From: Actinopolyspora lacussalsi
GTDB lineage: Bacteria; Actinomycetota; Actinomycetes; Mycobacteriales; Pseudonocardiaceae
Length of the DNA stretch: 64,000 nt
Assembly: GCA_030803735.1 (NCBI GenBank)
Contig: JAURUC010000001.1
Coordinates: 4,593,501-4,657,500, forward strand
Reading direction: 5' to 3'
Shown: positions 26,358 through 32,865 of the stretch, piece by piece
How positions within the stretch are numbered: position 1 is the first letter of the stretch
Layout: each line of letters starts with the position of its first letter
Program-made: the position numbers and the translations under genes
The notes under the pieces: generated by a model
What the model saw: only the letters and a program-made list of their open reading frames with translations
Database searches by the model: none
Told to the model about the DNA's origin: nothing

Positions 26358-27140
26358 ATGAACGTGCAGTACGTTGAAGCGGCTGGTAAGCGGGTGCCGG
26401 TGCGTATCGAGGGGGAAGGCCCCGGTCTGCTGTTGGTGCACGGCACCGGAGCGACGGGGGATGCCAACTTCGGACACCTGCTGGAAAGTTTCACCCCCGA
26501 TCACACCACGATCGTGCCGGACTACGCCGGAAGCGATGACGACACTGCCGATCCGGGGGAATTCGCTCTGGATCAGCTGGTGGAACAGGTTGTGGCCGCG
26601 GCCCGCGCGGCAGAACTCGACGAACCCGTGGACGTGGTGGGGTATTCGCTGGGCGCTGTTGTCACCGCGGCAGCGGCTGCCAAGTACCCGAACCTGTTCC
26701 GCCGAGTAGTTCTCGTCGCGGGATGGGTCACCATGGACCCGAGGCAGCGGCTGGTCTTCGACCTGTGGCGCAGGCTGGCCGACACCGATCCGCAAGCGTA
26801 CTCGCGGTTCGTGACCATGCTGCTTTTCACCAGGTCGTTCATGAACGGTCTCGGCGACGCGGGGCTGGAGGAAGCGGCTTCCGGTACCGGTTTCACTCCG
26901 GCGACACTGCGGCAGATCGACCTGAACAGCAGGATCGACATCAGTGATTCGGTGGGAGACGTGGTCGCTCCCACACTGGTCATCGGCTGTTCACACGATC
27001 AGCTCATCCCCGTCGAACACGCGAGGCAGCTGCACCAGGCCATCGGACAAAGTGACTACGTCGAGCTGGAGAGTGGGCATCTGGTCGTGGTGGAAAAATC
27101 CGACGAACTCGTCAAGCACATTTCCGAGTTCCTCAAGTGA
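26358..27140 (+). CDS. Alpha/beta hydrolase
   Basis: A 260-residue serine hydrolase. LLLVHGTGATGDANF is the oxyanion loop, VDVVGYSLGAVVTAAA holds the nucleophile Ser, IGCSHDQLIPVEHAR the acidic residue, and LESGHLVVVEKSDEL the His, so the triad is complete. ATG 26358 follows a perfect AGGAGG at 26345-26350. It is placed between an acyltransferase and an exporter. It could remove an acyl group, either from a protected intermediate or from imported product as self-defence; no known substrate can be read from the sequence. A strong hairpin follows at 27159. Confidence 0.8.
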   Translation: MNVQYVEAAGKRVPVRIEGEGPGLLLVHGTGATGDANFGHLLESFTPDHTTIVPDYAGSDDDTADPGEFALDQLVEQVVAAARAAELDEPVDVVGYSLGAVVTAAAAAKYPNLFRRVVLVAGWVTMDPRQRLVFDLWRRLADTDPQAYSRFVTMLLFTRSFMNGLGDAGLEEAASGTGFTPATLRQIDLNSRIDISDSVGDVVAPTLVIGCSHDQLIPVEHARQLHQAIGQSDYVELESGHLVVVEKSDELVKHISEFLK

Positions 27141-27158
27141 CGGACCGGCTCGGTGGAC

Positions 27159-27192
27159 GGGTGGGGCGGTGTCTCCGAACGCCGCCCCACCC
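27159..27192 (+). terminator. Hairpin after the hydrolase gene
   Basis: GGGTGGGGCGG (27159-27169) pairs perfectly with CCGCCCCACCC (27182-27192) across a 12-base loop, 18 bases after the stop at 27140. It may terminate the operon before the last exporter gene or thin its expression. Confidence 0.6.
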
Positions 27193-27283
27193 GATCGAAG
27201 CGGCAGTCCGGGCCGGCCCGCGGTCGGCCCCGCCTCCTTCGGACCTATCGTACGAACGACCTGGTGGGAGTTGAATCGCGGAG

Positions 27284-28507
27284 ATGTCTTTCGCCGTCCT
27301 CGCCCTGATGCTCTGTGTGTTCTGTTTGGGAACCGCGGAAGTAGCGCTCTCGGGCATCCTCCCCGAGGTGGCCGCTGACCTCTCGGTCTCGATTCCGTCG
27401 GCCGGGTTGCTCGTGACGGCCTACGCCGTGGGTGTGGCCGTCTTCGGCCCACTGGTCACGCTCGGTACCCTGAAGGTGTCCAGCAGAAAGCTCATGCTCG
27501 GACTGATGGGGGTTTTCCTGGTCGGCAACGCCCTCTCCGCGTTCGCCGCCAACTACGAACTACTCATCGGGGCGCGACTCCTAACGGCCCTCAGCCACGG
27601 GACGTTCGTCGCGATGGCCGGTTTCGTCGCCGCAGGGATGGCGCCGCCGGGCAAGGAGGCCTCCGCGATAGCCAACATATCGCTGGGGTTCAACCTGGCG
27701 AACGTGCTGGGCGTCCCGTTGACGACGATGATCGGGCAGGCGTTCGGCTGGCGAATGACCTTCGCCGCCATCACGCTGGCGGCGGTGCTGGCCACTGGTC
27801 TGGTCGCCTGGCAGGTTCCTCGGAAGGACGTGCGTGGCGGCTCCACCGAGTTGGCAGCGGGCGGCGTGAAAGCCGAGACACGGGTGTTGCTTCGTCCCGT
27901 CGTGCTCGGCACGGTCCTGGTGACGGTGCTCGCCCAGGGGTCGGTTTTCGCCGTGTCCACCTACATATCCCCCCTGCTTCGGTTCGTCGCGGATTACCCG
28001 GCGTCCTCGGTGAGTCTGCTGCTTCTGGTGTTCGGCGCCGGGTCGGTCTGCGGAAACTTTCTCGGCGGACGTGTCACCGACCGCAGTACCAGCGTGGGAG
28101 TTTTCGGCAGTCTCGGAGTGCTCACCGTCATGCTCGTGGTGTTCTGGGGTTTCCTGCCGGTGTCACCGGCCGTTCCCGTTGTGCTTTTCCTGTTCGGAGC
28201 GGCGGGATTCGCGATCATACCGGCGCTGCAGACTCGTATCCTGCGGTTGTCGGCAGCCGCTCCGATCCTCGCCCTCTCGGCCAACGTCTCGGCCTTCAAC
28301 CTCGGTAACGGGTTCGGCGCCTGGATGGGCGGAACCGTGATCGAGCTGGAGTGGGGTGTGCGAAACGTGCTTCTCGTGGCCGGAGCGATCACCCTGGTGG
28401 CGCTTTCGCTGGCCTGGATCATCGATCGGTTGAGCAGAACCTCGGGCTCGGCACCAGCGGCGCACCGAACCGCCGAGTCGGAGCTTTCCGTCGGCGAGGC
28501 CGGTTGA
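27284..28507 (+). CDS. MFS exporter, copy 2
   Basis: A 407-residue, 12-helix major facilitator of the same drug-antiporter type as copy 1. Parallel motifs: FCLGTAEVALSGILPEVA, VTAYAVGVAVFGPLVT, IGARLLTALSHGTFVAMAG, NLANVLGVPLTTMIGQ, and FNLGNGFGAWMGGTVIELEWG near the C-terminus. Start ATG 27284. The order acyltransferase-MFS, then acyltransferase-hydrolase-MFS, implies duplication of a two-gene module. A product may need two exporters if two differently acylated forms are made. Confidence 0.83.
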   Translation: MSFAVLALMLCVFCLGTAEVALSGILPEVAADLSVSIPSAGLLVTAYAVGVAVFGPLVTLGTLKVSSRKLMLGLMGVFLVGNALSAFAANYELLIGARLLTALSHGTFVAMAGFVAAGMAPPGKEASAIANISLGFNLANVLGVPLTTMIGQAFGWRMTFAAITLAAVLATGLVAWQVPRKDVRGGSTELAAGGVKAETRVLLRPVVLGTVLVTVLAQGSVFAVSTYISPLLRFVADYPASSVSLLLLVFGAGSVCGNFLGGRVTDRSTSVGVFGSLGVLTVMLVVFWGFLPVSPAVPVVLFLFGAAGFAIIPALQTRILRLSAAAPILALSANVSAFNLGNGFGAWMGGTVIELEWGVRNVLLVAGAITLVALSLAWIIDRLSRTSGSAPAAHRTAESELSVGEAG

Positions 28508-28533
28508 GAAGCCGCTCCCCGCTACGACCGTCG

Positions 28534-28549
28534 GACGGTCCGGACCGTC
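28534..28549. terminator. 16-base perfect palindrome at the cluster end
   Basis: GACGGTCCGGACCGTC lies 27 bases after the last exporter gene and before the convergent immunity-like gene ending at 28630. It could stop transcription from both sides. Confidence 0.45.
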
Positions 28550-28629
28550 GTCAACCCCTTGTCCGTTCCCGAGCGCCGCGGCCCGGCTACCTCGTGGGAA
28601 ATCGACGCCCGCGCCGGAAACCGCGCCGC

Positions 28630-29259
28630 TCACTCTCCCCGGAACCGCAGCGGGTTGTCGAGGTCGAGGAAGGTTCGGGCGAGCTTGTTGGTCTCGGTTC
28701 CGTTGCCGCGCACCGAGTGCAGGATGCCGTTGTAGACGAGGTCCCACAGCTCGCGGTTCCGCTGGAGATCGTTGAGCTGTGCGGAAAGCTCCCGTCCCGC
28801 TGCGTCGGTCAGCTGCAGTACTCGGGAAGCGCCTTCCGTGGTTACCTTCACCGAGGTGAGCTCGTACGTTCCGACGAATCCGTTCTTCCCGTAACGAAGC
28901 CAGTCGGCTCCCGCTGACATGCGCGTGTTGCGCCCTGTCAGCAACGTGATGAACGGCCACGGAACTATGAACAACCAGAGCCACCACGTCGTCATCCATC
29001 CGAACCCGCTGTCTCTGATGACGCCGAATACGAAGACGATGACCGATATCGCCAGTCCGATACCGAAGGATTGGCCACGGGCCGGGTAGAACCACTCGAG
29101 TACGGGGGACTCACCTTCCGGAGCTTGCGGGGCCTTGTTCTCCCCACCCGAACGTTTCTTCTCGGCTCGTTTCCACTCGGGCTCCAGCGGTGCGCGTGGT
29201 GGGCGTGGTTGCCCGGTTCGGGGGTCGGGTTTTGGTGGCAGTCCGGCTGTGTGGCTCAT
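28630..29259 (-). CDS. Two-TM candidate immunity protein, copy B
   Basis: A 209-residue protein. A Pro/Arg-rich N-terminus (PKPDPRTGQPRPPRAPLEP) leads to two membrane helices near residues 67-115 with WMTTWWLWLF between, then a soluble domain ending NGILHSVRGNG and LDNPLRFRGE. It equals copy A (29504) exactly in length; N- and C-termini are near identical while the middle differs at roughly four in ten residues. It follows the orphan effector C-terminus by 11 bases. A membrane protein next to a hydrophobic-tailed secreted protein suggests an immunity role; there is no family assignment I can vouch for. Confidence 0.7.
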   Translation of the reverse strand: MSHTAGLPPKPDPRTGQPRPPRAPLEPEWKRAEKKRSGGENKAPQAPEGESPVLEWFYPARGQSFGIGLAISVIVFVFGVIRDSGFGWMTTWWLWLFIVPWPFITLLTGRNTRMSAGADWLRYGKNGFVGTYELTSVKVTTEGASRVLQLTDAAGRELSAQLNDLQRNRELWDLVYNGILHSVRGNGTETNKLARTFLDLDNPLRFRGE

Positions 29260-29270
29260 TGGTGCTCGTT

Positions 29271-29478
29271 TCAGAAGATGTCGCCGACGAAGTCGCCGAC
29301 CGCGCCTGCGGCGTCGCCGAGCTTGTCGCCGGTCCAGCTCGCGGCGTCGCCCACCGCGTCCACGGCGTCGTCGCCCCATTCGTCGATGGCGAAGCCGACA
29401 CCGACGCTGACCACGACGCCGCCTGCCACGGCCCAGCCGACCGGGGTGCTCATGGCGAGCAACCCGGCGGTGGCAGCG
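29271..29478 (-). pseudogene. Orphan C-terminus of the WXG-type effector
   Basis: A copy of the last 69 or so codons of the effector at 30145, two base differences in 208, with the same stop codon. It is cut off at 29478, where the sequence passes into the 3' end region of the immunity-like gene. An in-frame ATG at 29453 could give a 60-residue peptide (MSTPVGWAVAGG..., ending GDFVGDIF). The arrangement, a detached toxin C-terminus beside its own immunity gene, is known from polymorphic toxin loci, where it serves as a store for recombination. Here it is either such a store or debris of the duplication. Confidence 0.75.
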
Positions 29479-29503
29479 AACGGTATCGAGACGACCGCGC
29501 CGC

Positions 29504-30133
29504 TCACTCTCCCCGGAACCGCAGCGGGTTGTCGAGGTCGAGGAAGGTCCGGGCGAGCTTGTTGGTCTCGGCGCCGTTGCCGCGCACCGAGTGCAGGATG
29601 CCGTTGTAGACGAGGTCCCACAGCTCGCGGTTCATCTGGAGGTTGTGCAGCGGAGCGTACGCGCTGTTTCCGTGTTCGTCCGTGAGCTCCAGATAACGTG
29701 ATGCTCCACCGGTCGTGATCTTTGCCGTGGTGAGCTCGTAGGTACTGACGAATCCGGTTTTTCCGTAACGTAGCCAATCAGCGCCTGCGGATATGCGGAT
29801 GGCTCTCCCCACGAACAGGAACGGTAGCGGTGAAAGAACGACGAACAGCCACAACCACCACGTCGTCATCCAGCTGAATCCGGTGTCCCTGACGCAGAAG
29901 AAGACGAACATGACGGTCGCCATGATCGCACCGAGTGTCACCGAGAAACCTCGTGTGGGACGGAACCATTCGAGTACGGGGCCGTATCCGTCGGGTGGTT
30001 GAGGTACTTGGTGCTCACCTCCGGGACGTTTGTCCTCGGCACGCTTCCAATCCGGTTCGAGTGGCGCGCGTGGTGGGCGTGGTTGCCCGGTTCGGGGGTC
30101 GGGTTTTGGTGGCAGTCCGGCTGTGTGGCTCAT
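29504..30133 (-). CDS. Two-TM candidate immunity protein, copy A
   Basis: A 209-residue protein starting at ATG 30133, 11 bases after the effector stop at 30145. Same plan as copy B: Pro-rich N-terminus, helices near residues 67-112 (MATVMFVFFCVRD, WLWLFVVLSPLPFLFV), then ISAGADWLRYGKTGF and a soluble domain ending LRFRGE. The tight spacing to the effector gene is the strongest hint that the two products act together. If it is an immunity protein, the soluble C-terminal part probably faces the cytoplasm. A third, more distant relative is at 34305. Confidence 0.72.
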   Translation of the reverse strand: MSHTAGLPPKPDPRTGQPRPPRAPLEPDWKRAEDKRPGGEHQVPQPPDGYGPVLEWFRPTRGFSVTLGAIMATVMFVFFCVRDTGFSWMTTWWLWLFVVLSPLPFLFVGRAIRISAGADWLRYGKTGFVSTYELTTAKITTGGASRYLELTDEHGNSAYAPLHNLQMNRELWDLVYNGILHSVRGNGAETNKLARTFLDLDNPLRFRGE

Positions 30134-30144
30134 TGGTGCTCGTT

Positions 30145-31392
30145 TCAGAAGATGTCGCCGACGAAGTCGCCGACCGCGCCTGCGGCGTCGCCGAGCTTGT
30201 CGCCGGTCCAGCTCGCGGCGTCGCCCACCGCGTCCACGGCGTCGTCGCCCCATTCGTCGATGGCGAAGCCGACGCCGACGCTGACCACGACGCCGCCTGC
30301 CACGGCCCAGCCGACCGGGGTGCTCATGGCGAGCAGCCCGGCGGTGGCAGCGGAACCGGCAGCGTAGCCGCCGAGGTTGATGGCGGCGCTCTCGCCCACC
30401 GATTTGTCCGAGGTTTGGACGTCGTAGGCGATGCTGCCACCGGTTATGAGCAACCCGGCGACGGGAAGTTTGCTCGCCACCCGGACGCTGCCACGTAACA
30501 GTGGATTGGCTGCCCTGTTCGGGTTCGCTCCGAAACTGAGGTTCGCGCCGAGCAGGGCTTTGGTTCTCGGACTCAGCTTGTCGACCAGCCGCGCGGTCCG
30601 GGTAGCGGTGGCCTTGTTCTCCATCGCCGTCTTGTTCAGCTGGTTGCGGACGTGGATGGCGGCGGCGCGGGTCTGGTTGCGCAGTCCCAGGTTGGGGCTG
30701 TGCATCAGCTTCTCCGCCCGCGCGATCTTGCCACTGTCGGCGATCTCGACCGCCGCTGCCCGCATCGCGCTGGTGCTTCCGGCCACCGCACCCGCCAGCC
30801 CGGTGGTGAAGTCGGTGATGGTGAAGGGGCTCTTCTCCACGAGCCCGGAGACGAACCTGTTGAGCACGCCGAGTGCACTGTTGTGCTGCTCGCGGGCTTC
30901 GGTGACGATCTGGCTGCACTCCTGGTACGCGCGGACCTTGCGCGCGTAGGCGGCCTGCGCCTGGGTGGCCGAGGCATGGGCCTGCTGTTCCGCCGGAGTG
31001 GCCGGGCGGTCTTCAGGCAGCGGTTTCGGGGCGTCCGGTTCCGGTCCCGGCTCCATGATGCGTCGCTCGGTCACCGTCAGACCGGCTTCTCGCGCGGTCT
31101 CGCGAGCACGCCGCATCCGTTTCTGGGCGGTCTCCAGTTCGTCCGCGTACTTGTTCAGTTCCCGGCACATCGCCGCGTGGTCCTCGGCGACCTCGTCGAC
31201 CTCGGGGCCAACCTTGCTCATCACAGCGCGGAACGAGTCCCCGGCCTCGCCGGACCAGGCGCTCTCCGAGCCGTTGCGAGCGCGAGTTACCTGCGTACCG
31301 GTCTCGTGAACGGACTCGGACACGGTGTTCATCCAGCGGGCGCTTTCCCGAATGCTCGACGGGTTTCCCCGAATCTCCAGGTCGAGTGGCAT
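30145..31392 (-). CDS. WXG-type secreted effector candidate with hydrophobic C-terminus
   Basis: A 415-residue protein. Residues 1-110: helical hairpin with SAWSGEAGDSFRAVM (WxG turn) as in T7SS substrates; 110-160: Pro/Gln-rich linker; 160-290: helical region; 300-415: Gly/Ala/Val-rich hydrophobic segments (VAGLLITGGSIAYDV, GGYAAGSAATAGLLA, GWAVAGGVVVSVGVGFAI) and an amphipathic tail ending GAVGDFVGDIF. ATG 31392 is chosen 19 bases after the partner gene. No enzyme motif is visible. The glycine-zipper-like end suggests insertion into a membrane, as with membrane-depolarising T7SS toxins. Its C-terminus alone is duplicated at 29271, which supports a modular toxin. Confidence 0.68.
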   Translation of the reverse strand: MPLDLEIRGNPSSIRESARWMNTVSESVHETGTQVTRARNGSESAWSGEAGDSFRAVMSKVGPEVDEVAEDHAAMCRELNKYADELETAQKRMRRARETAREAGLTVTERRIMEPGPEPDAPKPLPEDRPATPAEQQAHASATQAQAAYARKVRAYQECSQIVTEAREQHNSALGVLNRFVSGLVEKSPFTITDFTTGLAGAVAGSTSAMRAAAVEIADSGKIARAEKLMHSPNLGLRNQTRAAAIHVRNQLNKTAMENKATATRTARLVDKLSPRTKALLGANLSFGANPNRAANPLLRGSVRVASKLPVAGLLITGGSIAYDVQTSDKSVGESAAINLGGYAAGSAATAGLLAMSTPVGWAVAGGVVVSVGVGFAIDEWGDDAVDAVGDAASWTGDKLGDAAGAVGDFVGDIF

Positions 31393-31411
31393 GTGTGTCG
31401 CTCCCCAGTGG

Positions 31412-31690
31412 TCAGCCTGGTTGCTCGTCGAACCGCTCGGCGTTGGAACGATCCGTCTCCTCGTAGAGATCGCGTCCCTCGGCGACGGCGTCACCGGCCG
31501 CGCCGAGCCCCTCGACGATTCCCGCGGTGGAACTGGTCAGCAGCGCCATCGCGCCCGCGACCGCCTCGGTCGCCTCGCCCACGTCGGGTGCGGGCGGGGG
31601 CGACGAAGTGTCGTCCAGACTCGTCGCGGCGTTGCGCAGCTTGTTGGCCACTCCGGTGAGTTCTTCCGGATCCACGTGCGTCCCGCTCAC
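31412..31690 (-). CDS. EspC-like T7SS partner protein with YxxxD signal
   Basis: A 92-residue helical protein: VDPEELTGVANKLRNAATSL, a Pro-rich turn, then a long Ala/Gly helix and a tail with LYEETDRS, in which Y and D are spaced as YxxxD. This is the size and signal of EspC/WXG-like partners exported as heterodimers by type VII systems. GTG 31690 overlaps the previous stop as GTGA. It precedes the effector gene by 19 bases. No T7SS core genes (EccC, EccD) are in this window, so the exporter must lie elsewhere. Confidence 0.72.
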   Translation of the reverse strand: MSGTHVDPEELTGVANKLRNAATSLDDTSSPPPAPDVGEATEAVAGAMALLTSSTAGIVEGLGAAGDAVAEGRDLYEETDRSNAERFDEQPG

Positions 31691-32058
31691 TGCCGAGCCT
31701 CCTCCTCGCCGTCGTTGCGCTGCTCGTCGGGAAGCAGAGCGTCCCAGATCACCAGGTCCGCCCCGCTGCGTCGCTGTATCTCCTCGACCTTGTCCATCGG
31801 CAACGAGGCCCAGGGCTGCAGCTCGCCGCAGCAGGCGACCAGCGAGTCCAGCGAGGAGTAGGCCAGCACCGCCAGCCTCCCGTCGGCCAGCCTGCGCAGG
31901 TCGAGGGTGACCTCGGTGTCCTGTTTCAGCACCCGCTTCGACGGGAGATAGGCGGTAGTCGGTTCCACGCCTTCGCGTTCGGCGATGTAGTCCGCGCCGA
32001 TTACCGCAGGAGCCTCCGACTCGTGCTGCCGAAACACGTGTTCGTCGCCGATCGCCAA
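31687..32058 (-). CDS. SseB/SAV_915-like hypothetical protein
   Basis: A 123-residue soluble acidic protein. The part LRRLADGRLAVLAYSSLDSLVACCGELQPWASLPMDKVEEI resembles the SseB-like domain of small actinobacterial proteins (split here for length): LAVLAYSSLDSL, then QPWASLPMDKVEEI. These often lie in operons with WXG-type genes. No catalytic residues are visible. It is the first gene of the effector operon and its stop overlaps the EspC-like start. It may be a chaperone for the substrate pair; that is a guess from position. Confidence 0.6.
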   Translation of the reverse strand: MAIGDEHVFRQHESEAPAVIGADYIAEREGVEPTTAYLPSKRVLKQDTEVTLDLRRLADGRLAVLAYSSLDSLVACCGELQPWASLPMDKVEEIQRRSGADLVIWDALLPDEQRNDGEEEARQ

Positions 32059-32175
32059 CGGTCCTCCCCAGCCGGCCGAAAGTGAATCATTCGGCAGGGT
32101 GTCACTCTGAAGGGCGAGATCGACAGGGTGGGACTACTCAGGATGAGCGGTTTCGTGTGGCGTGTCACAGCGAGA

Positions 32176-32203
32176 TGGCGGCACGAATCGAGTCGTGCCG
32201 CCA
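32176..32203 (-). terminator. Hairpin after the small 54-residue gene
   Basis: TGGCGGCACGA (32176-32186) and TCGTGCCGCCA (32193-32203) form a perfect 11-base stem with a six-base loop. It begins 10 bases past the stop of the minus-strand small gene (32213), as expected for a terminator, and it separates that gene from the effector operon. Confidence 0.65.
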
Positions 32204-32212
32204 CGCGCGGGA

Positions 32213-32377
32213 TCATTCCTCGAATCGTCGTTCCGGTTCGGTGCGTTCGGGCGCTGTGGTGCTCTCGGCACTGCCCGAAGTGGTTCGGTGCCCGACCCCG
32301 GTGGTCTCCGGCGAGATCCACACACGCACCTGAACGGGTTCGCCGATGAGCCGGTGTTCCTCCCGGTGCGCGCTCAT
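32213..32377 (-). CDS. Small conserved-looking protein, 54 residues
   Basis: ATG 32377 overlaps the stop of the zinc-finger gene as ATGA, and the frame ends just before a strong hairpin. The product starts MSAHREEHRLIGEPVQVRVW and continues with a Thr/Gly-rich segment and a Glu/Arg-rich end. The translational coupling and the terminator make it likely real despite its size. The family is not recognised. It probably acts with the zinc-finger protein. Confidence 0.6.
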   Translation of the reverse strand: MSAHREEHRLIGEPVQVRVWISPETTGVGHRTTSGSAESTTAPERTEPERRFEE

Positions 32378-32670
32378 TCACTCTCACCTGTCAGACGACG
32401 GATCGCGGCTCGGCGTCGCGCTTGTTCGTCCTCGTTCAGGCGTCGTTGCTCCATCCGGTCGCAGGCCAGTGACATGCAGGTGTCGCAGGTGGGCATCAGC
32501 CAGTCCACCTCGGTCGGATCGATCAGTTCGACGTCCTCGCCGCACAGCGTCGTTCGTCGCTGACCAGGTCTGGGACGTAGTTCCGGCGACAGCGCGTGTC
32601 GCCAACCCGCCACCGGCTGCCACCACACCACCGGTCCCCGCCAACGCAGCGTTTCCTCGGGAAGCGTCAT
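32374..32670 (-). CDS. Small zinc-finger-like protein
   Basis: A 98-residue protein starting at ATG 32670 after a GGAAAGGAACG site. Cysteines in TTLCGEDV and in MPTCDTCMSLAC are spaced like a zinc knuckle. The N-terminus is Trp-rich (LRWRGPVVWWQPVAGWRHALSP) and the C-terminus is a charged helix (RRLNEDEQARRRAAIRRL). Such small zinc-finger proteins often lie beside XRE/DUF397 regulators in Pseudonocardiales. It is transcribed away from the XRE gene at 32866, with the palindrome at 32757-32770 between. Confidence 0.65.
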   Translation of the reverse strand: MTLPEETLRWRGPVVWWQPVAGWRHALSPELRPRPGQRRTTLCGEDVELIDPTEVDWLMPTCDTCMSLACDRMEQRRLNEDEQARRRAAIRRLTGESE

Positions 32671-32756
32671 GGTCGTTCCTTTCCTGCCATTGGAACGGCG
32701 GCACGGAACTCCGTTGCCGTGCTCACCAGACATCGGATTGCACTGGTTAAAGTATT

Positions 32757-32770
32757 AGTTATAGATAACT
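32757..32770. promoter_or_regulatory. Probable operator: AT-rich palindrome between divergent genes
   Basis: AGTTATAGATAACT is a perfect inverted repeat (AGTTAT, two-base spacer, ATAACT) inside an AT-rich stretch in the 195-base gap between the zinc-finger gene and the XRE regulator gene. Flanking GTATT and AATAC extend the symmetry loosely. Position and form suit the binding site of the XRE protein itself, controlling both directions. Confidence 0.55.
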
Positions 32771-32865
32771 GATCCAATACCACGATCTGATGAAAGGCCG
32801 AGCAGGACGACCTCGTTTGCCTGAGAGACTGAAGCTTGAAACTCGCGAGCTCAGGAGGCGACCAG

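Larger units (their letters stand above)
28620..30367. repeat. 874-base tandem duplication (two units)
   Basis: Units 28620-29493 and 29494-30367 are in register with a constant offset of 874 bases. Each contains an immunity-like gene followed (upstream on the minus strand) by the effector C-terminus. Two blocks are nearly identical: 29192-29478 against 30066-30352 (two differences in 287) and 28620-28759 against 29494-29633 (about three differences in 140). The middle, 28760-29191 against 29634-30065, codes for the central part of the immunity-like protein and has diverged strongly. Confidence 0.9.

Noticed and set aside
29271..29777. A full 168-codon minus-strand gene fusing the orphan toxin tip to upstream sequence
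   Set aside because: The upstream part of this frame is a wrong-frame reading of the immunity-like gene at 29504; only the last 60-70 codons match the effector.
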